DNA of 64,000 bases from Streptomyces violaceoruber (GTDB lineage: Bacteria > Actinomycetota > Actinomycetes > Streptomycetales > Streptomycetaceae), in contig JODI01000003.1 in assembly GCA_000720805.1 (NCBI GenBank), positions 1 through 64,000 on the forward strand, given 5' to 3'. A model generated the notes under the pieces. That model ran no database searches. It was not told the origin of the DNA and saw only the letters and a program-made list of their open reading frames with translations. Each line of letters begins with the position of its first letter. Position 1 is the first letter of the stretch. The translations under genes were made by a program, and so were the position numbers. Positions 23,946 through 33,900 of this stretch are shown one piece after another.

Positions 23946-26711
23946 CTACAGCGCGCCTTTGCGGGTCAGATGGTTGAAGGCGAGCCAGCCCGGCAGCACC
24001 GGCAGCCACAGGGTCAGCAGCCGGAACAGCAGCACCGCCGGCGCGGCGACCTCCTTGGGGAGGCCGATGGCGATCAGACCGACGGTCAGGGTCGCCTCCA
24101 CCGCGCCCACACCGCCCGGGGTCGGCGCGGCGGATCCCAGCGCGTTGCCCGCGAGGAAGACGACGGCGACGCTGGCGATGCTCAGCGAGGTCGTCTGGTC
24201 GCCGAACGCCCGGATCGAGGCGTCCAGGCACATCACGAAGCAGGCCGTCAGCAGCAGCATGCCGCCGATGCCGGTGACCAGTTTCTGCGGCCGCTGCAGG
24301 ACGTCGAGCATGCGCGGCACGACGCCCGCGAACAGCGACCTCACACGCGTGGCGACGAATTTCCGCAGGAACGGCACCGAGGTCACGACCAGTACGAGGA
24401 CCGCGACCGTCAGCAGGCCCGCGATGACCGTCCGGGACGGCGACAGCGACGGCGTCTTCTCGGTGCCGGTCAGATAACCGAAGGACAGCAGCATCAGGAT
24501 GTGGCAGCCGAGCCCGAACAGCTGCGACGCGCCGACACTCGCCACCGCGAGCCCCGGCCGCACTCCCGAGCGCTGCAGGAAGCGCGTGTTCAGGGCGACC
24601 CCGCCCACCGCGGCCGGCGCGACGATCTTCACGAAGGACCCCGCGACCTGCGCCGCGACGGCCCGCAGGAACGGCACCCGTTCGGGTACGAAGCCCAGCA
24701 GCGCCATCGCCGCCGCGAAGTAGCTCGCCGCGGAGAACAGCACGGCCGCGGCCACCCAGCCCCACTCGGCGTGGGCGACGAGCGGTCCGAACTCGATGTG
24801 CGTCAGCTGAGTCAGCAGGAAGTACGCGCCGATGGCGCCGGCCATGAAACTGATCAGCGTGCGCGGCCGCACCCGCTCCAGGCGGGCCGGTTCGACCGGT
24901 GCCTGCGGGCGGATCAGCAGCACCTGGTGACGGATCTGGGTGAGCAGATCCTCCTCCCGCGCCTCCTCCACGGCCTCGTCGATGGCCCGTTTCTCGGCCC
25001 GCGCCTCGGCCTTCACGGCCTTCTTGTCGGGCTTCTCGAGTACGGGCACGGTGTCGTCCGGCGCGGACTCCAGACGGGCCTGCTTGGCGTGCCGGGACGC
25101 CTCCAGGACCGCCTCACGTTCGCGCTCGGCCCGCTCCCGTGCCATTCTCCGCAGCGTCGCGCGCGTGGAGCGGCTCAGCGCGATGGGCTGCAGCATCGGC
25201 AGACAGTCGGCCACGGCGTCGGGCCCGAGCACGCTCAGCGCGGCGGCCACCGCGCGCTCGGCCCCGACCCGCAGGCCGAGGGTCACCAGCAACTGGGAGA
25301 TGTCCATGCGCAGCAGCAGGTCGCCCGCCGCGATCTCGCCGACCCGCAGGTCGGTGAGGATCACCGTGCCGGAACGATCCACCAGGATCGCTTCACCCAC
25401 CAGCCTGCGGTGCGCGATGCGCCGGGACTGCAGGGCCCGCACCTGATGCCAGGTGTCGCACAGCAGTTCGTCGGTGATCTCCTCGTCCGGGAGCGAGTCG
25501 AGGGTGCGCCCGCCGGTGTGCTCGTAGACGAGCATCACCGCGTCGGGGCCCAGTTCGGAGGTGGCGATCAGCTTGGGCGCGTTGGCGCCGGCCGCGATGG
25601 CGGCGTACGCGAGCAGGGCCTCCTGCTCCAGAGCCTGCCGCAGCGACGGGAGGCTGCTGCGGGTGGCCAAGCCGCGCAGCATCAGGTTGCGCCAGGCCCG
25701 GTAGAAGAACCCCTGCGCCTGCTGCTCCCGGTCCACCACCGTCACGTCCAGGGGCGGGCCGTCCTCCAGGGTGACGAAGTAGCGTCTGCCGCGGTCGCCG
25801 TTCTCCGGGGTGTCGGGGGCCTCCTCGCGGGCGGCGCTCACCGGGTGGAAGCCCACGGTCCGCAGGCCCGCCATCAGAGTCCGCCCGGTGGGCCTCACGT
25901 TGGGCGAGCCGACCGCGTACAGCGTTCCGTAGGCCACGGTCCAGCCGATGAGCACGGTGAGAATGATCGAGAACGGTGTCGTGTACCCGGTGACGAGCAT
26001 CGAGAAGGCGTCGAGCGTCAGGACGATCCACAGCACCGCACGCCAGCGGGGCCTGCGTGACATGCCGACTGCCGTCATATAGGCGATCACGGGCGCCAGA
26101 TAGCCGTGCACCGGGTCGGTGAGGGCGTGGATGTCACCGGGGGAGGGCTGGGTGAGCGCCTCCTGGATGGAGCCGGGGGCCGCCTTGGCGACCCACAGGT
26201 CGGTGGCGAGGGTCACCCCGTGTGCCAGGACCGCCGCGAGCACGCCGTCCGCGATGCGCAGCCCGTCGCGTTTGATCAGCCGCTCGATCGCGAACGCGAC
26301 CGGCACCAGGAGGATCGCGATGCTGGAGGCCAGCCCCGCGATCTTGATGAGCAGGTCGGGCGCCTGACCGGTGCCCTTGTTGATGTCCTGTTCGAGACCC
26401 GAGGTGGTTCCGTGCGCGAACGCGGCGACCGCGAGGAGCACGGCCACGGCCAGCACACCGATCAGGAGCCGCATGAGATCGGAGGGCCGGTGCACGCGCG
26501 CGGGGAGCAGCGGTTCGTCGCCCTCCACCTCGTCCGCGTACGCCTCGTCCGGTTCGTCGACGTCGGACGCCGGGCTGCCGGGAGTCTCCTTCACGGCGTC
26601 CTTCGCGGCCGAGTCGCCGGTGTCCTGCCCGTCCGTCCCACCGGCGCCCGGGCGCGACGAAGCGTCAGAGGTGCCCTCCGCGTCCTCGGGGTGCACACCC
26701 TGCTGTTTCAT
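23946..26711 (-). CDS. lysylphosphatidylglycerol-synthase-like membrane protein with degenerate kinase domain (921 aa)
   Basis: Three parts. Residues 1-75 are a disordered acidic tail. Several helices follow (about 75-285). A soluble region of about 300-600 carries what looks like a degenerate phosphotransferase fold: IAHRRLVGEAILVDRSGTVILTDLR replaces the catalytic loop and DFG of aminoglycoside-type kinases. The end (about 640-921) is a polytopic domain of the PF03706 LPG-synthase/UPF0104 family (GSFVKIVAPAAVGGVALNTRFL; SAAPTPGGVGAVEATLT), which moves lipids across the membrane. No lysyltransferase domain is present, so lysyl-PG synthesis is not expected. ATG 26711 is preferred; a GTG at 26735 is also in frame. 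It is divergent from the alkyltransferase-like gene. Confidence 0.87.
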   Translation of the reverse strand: MKQQGVHPEDAEGTSDASSRPGAGGTDGQDTGDSAAKDAVKETPGSPASDVDEPDEAYADEVEGDEPLLPARVHRPSDLMRLLIGVLAVAVLLAVAAFAHGTTSGLEQDINKGTGQAPDLLIKIAGLASSIAILLVPVAFAIERLIKRDGLRIADGVLAAVLAHGVTLATDLWVAKAAPGSIQEALTQPSPGDIHALTDPVHGYLAPVIAYMTAVGMSRRPRWRAVLWIVLTLDAFSMLVTGYTTPFSIILTVLIGWTVAYGTLYAVGSPNVRPTGRTLMAGLRTVGFHPVSAAREEAPDTPENGDRGRRYFVTLEDGPPLDVTVVDREQQAQGFFYRAWRNLMLRGLATRSSLPSLRQALEQEALLAYAAIAAGANAPKLIATSELGPDAVMLVYEHTGGRTLDSLPDEEITDELLCDTWHQVRALQSRRIAHRRLVGEAILVDRSGTVILTDLRVGEIAAGDLLLRMDISQLLVTLGLRVGAERAVAAALSVLGPDAVADCLPMLQPIALSRSTRATLRRMARERAEREREAVLEASRHAKQARLESAPDDTVPVLEKPDKKAVKAEARAEKRAIDEAVEEAREEDLLTQIRHQVLLIRPQAPVEPARLERVRPRTLISFMAGAIGAYFLLTQLTHIEFGPLVAHAEWGWVAAAVLFSAASYFAAAMALLGFVPERVPFLRAVAAQVAGSFVKIVAPAAVGGVALNTRFLQRSGVRPGLAVASVGASQLFGLGCHILMLLSFGYLTGTEKTPSLSPSRTVIAGLLTVAVLVLVVTSVPFLRKFVATRVRSLFAGVVPRMLDVLQRPQKLVTGIGGMLLLTACFVMCLDASIRAFGDQTTSLSIASVAVVFLAGNALGSAAPTPGGVGAVEATLTVGLIAIGLPKEVAAPAVLLFRLLTLWLPVLPGWLAFNHLTRKGAL

Positions 26712-26899
26712 CGCCTCTTCTTGGTCTCGTATCACCGGTCACCGCCCGCACGATGGTGGCATGCCCCAACGACACGCGGGGGTATCAGGGTGCACGTGCG
26801 GGGCGCACAGTCTGCCCGAAGCGCCACCCCGGAGCGAGGGATACCACGCACGGTCACGGGCGCGTCACGTTGTCGGTGGGGTGGGGCAGGATGGGACGG

Positions 26900-27286
26900 A
26901 TGAGCGAGCAGAGCCTTCCGGACGATGTCCGCGCGGAGCACGCGGACGCGCTGCCGGAGTACGCCGAGCGGGTCCTCGACATCGCCGAACGGATCCCGCC
27001 CGGCCGCGTGATGACCTACGGCGACGTCGCCGAATGGCTGGAGGAGGGCGGCCCCCGTCAGGTCGGCCGGGTCATGTCGCTCTACGGAGGCGCCGTCCCG
27101 TGGTGGCGCGTCGTCCGCGCGGATGGCGTCCTGCTCCCCGGCCACGAACTGGAGGCGCTCGGCCGCTACCGCGCGGAGGGCACGCCTTTGAAGGAGGCGA
27201 GCAGGGCCGCCGAGGACCATCTGCCACGGCTCGACATGAGACGGGCGCGATGGGACGGCGGCGAGCGCGCGGAAAGTCACACCTGA
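26900..27286 (+). CDS. alkyltransferase-like protein (MGMT family, no active-site Cys) (128 aa)
   Basis: Compact MGMT C-terminal fold: RIPPGRVMTYGDVAEWL, RQVGRVMSLYGG (the Arg-finger region) and VPWWRVVRADGVLLPG. The motif that in true O6-alkylguanine transferases is PCHRV reads PWWRV here, so the alkyl-accepting Cys is absent. Such ATL proteins bind O6-alkylguanine and hand the lesion to nucleotide excision repair. ATG 26900 lies 7 nt after CAGGAT with no good ribosome site (probable leaderless); an in-frame ATG at 26891 is an alternative. It starts the repair gene block and reads toward adnA, but 257 bp separate them. That stretch shows no gene. Confidence 0.85.
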   Translation: MSEQSLPDDVRAEHADALPEYAERVLDIAERIPPGRVMTYGDVAEWLEEGGPRQVGRVMSLYGGAVPWWRVVRADGVLLPGHELEALGRYRAEGTPLKEASRAAEDHLPRLDMRRARWDGGERAESHT

Positions 27287-27543
27287 CAGCTTCCGCCATC
27301 GGACCGGCCCAAGGGCACCCCGGGGTCCGTACGGGGGAAACAGGGGACGTCCGAGGCATGGCGTACGTTCGTGGGACGAGGGGCGTGCGTGCCGGGAGTG
27401 GCCCGCGGGAAGAAGGGGAAGCCCTGCTTCCGCACCGCTCGTCGGCGTAGCGTCGGCTGCACGCGTCCCCCTCATCCCGCGATCACCGTCCTCCCCGCGC
27501 GGAGGTCGGCCCCACTGCACACCCACCAGGACCGGCGAACCAC

Positions 27544-30500
27544 GTGAGCTCCTCTTCCTCCACCAGGCGTCTGTCGCACACCCAGGTGCGACAGGGGAAC
27601 CGTGGCGCTTACCGACTGGTGCGTACCCCGCCGGCCCGGGTGGATCCCCCTCGTCTTGACGCCCCACAACGCTCCGTGGTTGACCACCGGAGCGGCCCGC
27701 TGCTCGTCCTCGCAGGTCCGGGCACCGGCAAGACCACAACGCTCGTCGAGTCGGTGGCGGCGCGGATCGCCCGGGGAGGGGACCCCGCGCGTGTCCTGGT
27801 GCTGACGTTCAGCCGCAAGGCGGCCGTCGAACTTCGCGACCGCATGGCGCTGCGCATAGGAGCCGCCGGCGCGCCCCAGGCGACGACCTTCCACTCGTTC
27901 TGCTACGCCCTGGTCCGCGCCCACCAGGACACCGACCTGTTCGTCGAGCCCCTGAGGCTGCTGTCCGGCCCCGAGCAGGACGTCGCCGTCCGTGAACTGC
28001 TCGCCGGCCAGCCCGACCTGGAGCGGCTCGGCCTGGCGCACGTGCGCTGGCCCGACGAACTGCGCGCCTGCCTGACCACCCGTGGTTTCGCCGACGAGGT
28101 ACGCGCGGTCCTGGCACGCAGCCGCGAACTGGGCCTGGACCCCGGCACCCTGGACGCCTTCGCCCGCCGCAGCGGCCGCCCCGACTGGCGCGCAGCCGCC
28201 GCCTTCCTCGCCGAGTACCTCGACGTCATGGACCTCCAAGGCGTGCTCGACTACGCCGAACTGGTCCACCGCGCCGTCCTCCTCGCCCGCCGCCCCGAGG
28301 TCGCCGCACGACTCGCCGCCCAGTACGACGCCGTCTTCGTCGACGAGTACCAGGACACCGACCCGGCACAGGTCCGGCTGTTGCACGCCCTCGCCGGCGA
28401 CGGCCGCACCCTCGTCGCCTTCGGCGATCCCGACCAGTCGATCTACGCCTTCCGGGGCGCGGACGTGAACGGCATCCTCGAGTTCCCGCGTGACTTCCCG
28501 CGCGCGGACGGCCGCCCCGCGCCCGTGGAGGTCCTGCGCACCTCCCGTCGTTCCGGCGCCGCGCTGCTGGCCGCGACCCGGCTGCTGACCCAGCGCATGC
28601 CGCTGACCCGCCTTCCGGCCGACAAGGTGCGCGCCCACCGGGAGCTCACTCCGGTACGGGACGGCGGACGCGTCGAGGTGTACACGTACCCGACCGCCGG
28701 CACCGAACTGGACAACGTCGCCGACATCCTCCGCAGGGCCCACCTGGAGGAGGGCGTGCCCTGGAGCGAGATGGCCGTCCTGGTGCGCGCGGGCGCCCGC
28801 ACCATCCCGACGGTCCGCCGTGCGCTCACCGCGGCCGGCGTCCCCCTGGACATCGACGGTGACGACCTGCCCCTGCGGCACGAACCCGCGGTGGCACCGC
28901 TGCTGACGGCACTGCGGGTGGTGGCCGCGGCGGAGGCGGCACGCACCGACGAGCCCTTCGGCGATCCTGAGGCCGAGGAACCGGGACCGGGCACCTGCTG
29001 GCTCGACACCGAGACCGCCCTCACGCTGCTCGTCTCCCCCCTCGCGGGCATGGACGCCGCCGATCTCCGCCGCCTCGGACGGGCCCTGCGCGACGAGGAG
29101 CGGGCCGCCGGCAACCCCCTGCCACCGCCCTCGGACGAGCTGCTCGCGCGGGCACTGGCCGAACCGGAGCGGCTGGCCGTGCACGACCCCGGGTACGCGC
29201 GGGGTGCTCAGCGGCTCGGTGCGCTGCTCAGGAAGGCCCGTGAGCGCCTCGCCGGCGGCGGCACGGCCGAGGAGGCGCTGTGGGACCTGTGGGAGGGCAC
29301 GCCGTGGCCCACGCGTCTGGAGCGTGCCGCCCGGCGCGGCGGCGCGGCCGGACGCAACGCCGACCGCGACCTGGACGCCGTCTGCGCGCTGTTCGCCACC
29401 GCCGCGCGCGCGGAGGAGCGCACCGGCGGCCGCGGTGCTCTGAACTTCCTCGCGGAGATCGACGCCGAGGACATCGCCGCCGACACGCTCACCCGGCGTG
29501 CCGTACGCCCTGACGCCGTCCGCCTGATGACCGCGCACCGCTCCAAGGGCCTTCAGTGGCGCCTGGTCGTCGTCGCGGGCGTCCAGGAGGGACTGTGGCC
29601 CGACCTGCGTCGCCGCGGCTCGCTGCTGGAGGCCGACCGCATCGGCCGCGACGGCCTAGCCGAACCGCTCACCCCGGGCGCGCTGCTCGCCGAGGAACGC
29701 CGCCTTTTCTATGTGGCCGCCACTCGCGCGCGGGAGCGCCTGGTCGTCACGGCGGTGAAGGCGCCCGCGGACGACGGCGATCAGCCCTCCCGCTTCCTCA
29801 CCGAACTCGGCGTCGAACCCAAGGACGTCACGGGCCGTCCGCGCCGCCCGCTGGCCGTCGCCTCCCTGGTCGCCGAACTGCGCGCCACGACGGTCGACCC
29901 GCGGGTGTCCGACACCCTCAGGGAGGCCGCCGCCCGCCGTCTGGCCCGCCTCGCCGCCCTCGCCGACGAGGACGGCCGCCCGCTGGTGCCGTCCGCCCAC
30001 CCCTACAGGTGGTGGGGCATGTTCGAACCGACCGAGAGCAAAGTGCCGGTGCGCAACCGCGACCAGCCCGTCGTGCTCTCCGGAAGCGCCCTCGACCAGC
30101 TCGCCAACACCTGCGCCCTGCAGTGGTTCCTGGGCCGCGAGGTCAAGGCCGACGCGCCCGCGACGGTCGCGCAGGGCTTCGGCAACGTGGTGCACGTCCT
30201 CGCCGACGAGGTCGCCTCCGGACACACCCCGGCCGACCTCGACGTCCTCACGGAACGCCTCGACTCCGTGTGGAACGCGCTCGCGTTCGACGCGCCGTGG
30301 AAGTCGGCGCAGGAGAAGGACAACGCGCGCGTGGCGCTCGAACGCTTCCTGAAATGGCACGTCATGGACCGCACCGGGCGCACGCCGGTCGCCAGCGAGC
30401 ACGACTTCGACGTCACCCTCGAAGCCGGTGACTACGAGGTGCGCATCCGCGGCTCCATGGACCGTGTCGAGGCGGACGCCGAGAGCCGTGCCTACGTCGT

Positions 30501-30870
30501 CGACTTCAAGACCGGCAAACACGCGCCCACCGCGAAGGATGTGGAGCACCACCCCCAGCTCGCCGTCTACCAACTCGCCGTCCGCGAGGGTGCGGTCGAC
30601 GACGCCTTCGACGGCGTGCGCCCCGAACCGGGCGGCGCCGAACTCGTCCAGCTGCGTCAGGGCGCCGCCAGGCGGGACGGCGGCGAGACCCTGCCCAAGG
30701 TGCAGGCACAGGAGCCGCTGGAGGGCGAGTGGGTCGGCGACCTGCTGGCCACGGCCGCCGGCAAGGTCCTCGACGAACGGTTCACTCCGAGCGCCGGCCA
30801 GCACTGCACGCACTGCGCGTTCCGGGCGTCGTGCAGCGCGCAGCCCGAGGGACGGCACGTGGTGGAGTGA
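27544..30870 (+). CDS. adnA: AdnA-like helicase-nuclease subunit with Fe-S nuclease (1108 aa)
   Basis: One half of the AdnAB motor-nuclease that resects double-strand breaks in actinobacteria lacking RecBCD. UvrD-type motor: Walker A GPGTGKTT (residues 58-65), FVDEYQDTDPAQ, GDPDQSIYAFRGA, and TAHRSKGLQWRLVVV near residue 660. The C-terminal RecB-family nuclease has VVDFKTGK with downstream QLAVYQLA. Four Cys placed like AddB (one in LANTCALQWFLG, then CTHCAFRASC near the end) indicate an iron-sulfur cluster that pins the nuclease. Start is GTG 27544. It precedes adnB on the same strand with 106 bp between. The name follows gene order in mycobacteria. Loss of this locus is reported as lethal in Streptomyces. 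Confidence 0.88.
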   Translation: MSSSSSTRRLSHTQVRQGNRGAYRLVRTPPARVDPPRLDAPQRSVVDHRSGPLLVLAGPGTGKTTTLVESVAARIARGGDPARVLVLTFSRKAAVELRDRMALRIGAAGAPQATTFHSFCYALVRAHQDTDLFVEPLRLLSGPEQDVAVRELLAGQPDLERLGLAHVRWPDELRACLTTRGFADEVRAVLARSRELGLDPGTLDAFARRSGRPDWRAAAAFLAEYLDVMDLQGVLDYAELVHRAVLLARRPEVAARLAAQYDAVFVDEYQDTDPAQVRLLHALAGDGRTLVAFGDPDQSIYAFRGADVNGILEFPRDFPRADGRPAPVEVLRTSRRSGAALLAATRLLTQRMPLTRLPADKVRAHRELTPVRDGGRVEVYTYPTAGTELDNVADILRRAHLEEGVPWSEMAVLVRAGARTIPTVRRALTAAGVPLDIDGDDLPLRHEPAVAPLLTALRVVAAAEAARTDEPFGDPEAEEPGPGTCWLDTETALTLLVSPLAGMDAADLRRLGRALRDEERAAGNPLPPPSDELLARALAEPERLAVHDPGYARGAQRLGALLRKARERLAGGGTAEEALWDLWEGTPWPTRLERAARRGGAAGRNADRDLDAVCALFATAARAEERTGGRGALNFLAEIDAEDIAADTLTRRAVRPDAVRLMTAHRSKGLQWRLVVVAGVQEGLWPDLRRRGSLLEADRIGRDGLAEPLTPGALLAEERRLFYVAATRARERLVVTAVKAPADDGDQPSRFLTELGVEPKDVTGRPRRPLAVASLVAELRATTVDPRVSDTLREAAARRLARLAALADEDGRPLVPSAHPYRWWGMFEPTESKVPVRNRDQPVVLSGSALDQLANTCALQWFLGREVKADAPATVAQGFGNVVHVLADEVASGHTPADLDVLTERLDSVWNALAFDAPWKSAQEKDNARVALERFLKWHVMDRTGRTPVASEHDFDVTLEAGDYEVRIRGSMDRVEADAESRAYVVDFKTGKHAPTAKDVEHHPQLAVYQLAVREGAVDDAFDGVRPEPGGAELVQLRQGAARRDGGETLPKVQAQEPLEGEWVGDLLATAAGKVLDERFTPSAGQHCTHCAFRASCSAQPEGRHVVE

Positions 30871-30946
30871 GCGCACTGGTGTGATCCGTCGCACCACACG
30901 TGCTGACCTGCGTTTCTCCGTACCCCCAGGGACGATGCGGCCTCCA

Positions 30947-30969
30947 CTGTCAGTGGTCGCCGCTAGCCT
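30947..30969 (+). promoter_or_regulatory. RecA-independent (PafBC-type) DNA-damage promoter of adnB
   Basis: CTGTCAGTG (30947-30955), 8 bp, then TAGCCT (30964-30969). The mycobacterial RecA-NDp consensus is TTGTCRGTG-N8-TANNNT; only the first base differs. The -10 ends 7 nt before the adnB ATG, so the transcript would be leaderless. Confidence 0.75.
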
Positions 30970-30976
30970 CTGCGAC

Positions 30977-33900
30977 ATGCCCGCCCGTATCACCGATCCC
31001 GATCAGCTCAAGGAGCTCCTCGGCATCCCGTTCACCCCGGAGCAGACGGCCTGCATCATCGCGCCGCCCGCCCCGCAGGTGATCGTGGCCGGCGCCGGCT
31101 CCGGCAAGACCACGGTGATGGCGGCACGGGTGGTGTGGCTGGTCGGCACCGGCCAGGTCGCTCCCGAACAGGTGCTCGGTCTCACCTTCACCAACAAGGC
31201 CGCCGGGGAACTCGCCGAACGCGTCCGCAAGGCACTGGTCAAGGCGGGCGTCACCGACCCCGACGTCATCGACCCGGACAATCCGCCGGGCGAGCCCGTG
31301 ATTTCGACGTACCACGCCTTCGCGGGGCGTCTGCTGACCGACCACGGCCTGCGCATCGGACTGGAGCCGACCTCCCGCCTGCTCGCCGACGCCACCCGCT
31401 ACCAGCTCGCCGCGCGCGTGCTGCGCGAAGCCCCGGGCCCCTACCCTGCGCTGACCCGCTCCTTCGCCGACCTGGTCAGCGACCTCCTCGCCCTCGACGC
31501 CGAGCTCGCCGAACACCTCGTACGGCCTGAGGACCTGCGCGGGTACGACGCCGCGCTGCTGCGCGCGCTGGAGGGCGCCAAGCTCACCAACGCGGACCTG
31601 CGCAAGGTCCCCGAGGCGGCCGCCGCCCGCCGCGAACTCGCCGACCTGGTGGTCCGCTACCGCGCCGCCAAACGTGAACGCGACCTGCTCGACTTCGGCG
31701 ACCAGATCGCCCTGTCCGCCCAACTCGCCCAGATCCCCGAAGTGGGCCCGATCCTGCGCGACGAGTTCCGGGTGGTGCTCCTCGACGAATACCAGGACAC
31801 CTCCGTGGCCCAGCGCATCCTCCTCGCGGGCCTGTTCGGCGCCGGCACCGGCCACCCGGTCACCGCCGTCGGCGACCCCTGCCAGGCCATCTACGGCTGG
31901 CGCGGCGCCTCCGTCGCCAACCTCGACGACTTCCCCGAGCACTTCGCCCACTCCGACGGCCGCCCCGCCACCCGCCAGGCGCTCAGCGAGAACCGCCGCA
32001 GCGGCGGCCGCCTCCTCGACCTCGCCAACGGGCTCGCTGAGCCCCTGCGCGCCATGCACGCGGGCGTTCAGGCCCTCCGGCCGGCCCCCGGCGCCGAACG
32101 CGACGGCACGGTACGCTGCGCCCTGCTGCCCACCCACGCCGAGGAGATCGGCTGGATCGCCGACTCGATCGCCCACCTCGTGAACACCGGCAAGGCGCCC
32201 GGCGAGATCGCGGTCCTGTGCCGTACGGCCACCGACTTCGGCGAGATCCAGGGCGCGCTCGTGGCCCGGGACGTCCCCGTCGAGGTCGTCGGCCTGTCCG
32301 GGCTGCTGCACCTGCCCGAGATCGCCGACCTGGTCGCCGTCTGTGAGGTCCTCCAGGACCCTGGCGCCAACGCCTCCCTCGTCAGGCTCCTGACCGGCCC
32401 CCGCTGGCGCATCGGCCCACGCGACCTCGCCCTCCTGGGGCGGCGCGCCCGGCTTCTCGTGTCCCACGCGCGCGTGGACGGCGACGACGACCCGGACCGC
32501 CGGCTCGCCGCGGCCGTGGAAGGAGTCGACCCGTCCGAGGTGATATCGCTCGCGGACGCCCTCGACACGTTCCTGGAGACCCCGTTCGACGGGGACGGCG
32601 ACGACGACGGACTGCCCTTCTCCCCGGACGCCCGCGTCCGGTTCGCGCGCCTGGCCACCGAACTGCGCGACCTGCGCCGCTCCCTGGCCGACCCTCTGAT
32701 GGACGTCCTGCACCGCGTCCTCGCCGTCACCGGCCTGGAAGTCGAACTCTCGGCGTCCCCGCACGCGTTGGCCGCCCGCCGCCGCGAGACACTGTCGAAC
32801 TTCCTCGATGTCGCCGCCTCGTTCGCCGCCGGCGACAACGAGGCGAGCCTGCTGGCCTTCCTCGGATTCCTGCGCACCGCCGCCCAGTACGAGAAAGGCC
32901 TCGACAACGCACTGCCCGGCGGCGAGAACACCGTCAAGGTCCTCACCGCGCACAAGTCCAAGGGCCTGGAATGGGACGTGGTCGCCGTCCCCGGCCTGGT
33001 CACCGGTACCTTCCCCAGCAGCCAGGGCCGCGAGAAGTGGACCTCCCAGGGCAAGGTGCTGCCGCACGAACTGCGCGGCGACGCCGACACCCTCCCCGAC
33101 GTCGACTCCTGGGACCCCCGGGGCCTGAAGGCCTTCCAGGAGGCCATGAAGGAACACCAGCACACCGAGGAACTCCGCCTCGGCTACGTCACGTTCACCC
33201 GCCCCCGCTCCCTCCTCCTCGGCTCCGGGCACTGGTGGGGCCCCACCCAGAAGAAGCCGCGCGGCCCGTCCGGATTCCTGCAGGCCCTCTACGAGCACTG
33301 CGCCGCCGGGCACGGCGAGATCGAGGCCTGGGCCGACAAGCCCGCCGAGGACGAGGAAAACCCCGTCCTGCACAAGGAGTCCGCCGACCAGGTGTGGCCC
33401 CTGCCCCTGGACGAGAGGGCCCTGGCCCGGCGCCGGGCGGCCGCCGAGACCGTCCTGGCCCACCTGGAGCACCTCGCCTCCCACACGGACGGCCACGCGA
33501 CGGCCACGCACGACCCGGACAGCTACGACGACCCGGACTGGCCGGTCCCGCCGGAGGAAGAGCCCCTTCGCGAGGACATCCGCTACGAGGACGCCCGCGC
33601 CGAAGAGGGTCCCTTCCCCGACGAGGACCCGTTCGTCGACGACGATCCCTTCGCGGGGGAGGACCCGGCCGGCTGGGACGACTGGGGCCCGGACCGCCCG
33701 ACCGTCCCGCACCAGGCAGCAGCTCCGGACAGCGGATCGGACACCACGGAACACCCACGCCCGGAGTTCCCGCGCCTCACCGAACACCCCCACCAAGCAC
33801 CCACACGCCCCCACCCCGAGTCCGCGCGCCCCCACCCCACCGGGCCCGAGCACACGCCGCTCACCCCGGAGGAAGCCCGCACCATCGCCTCCTGGGACCG

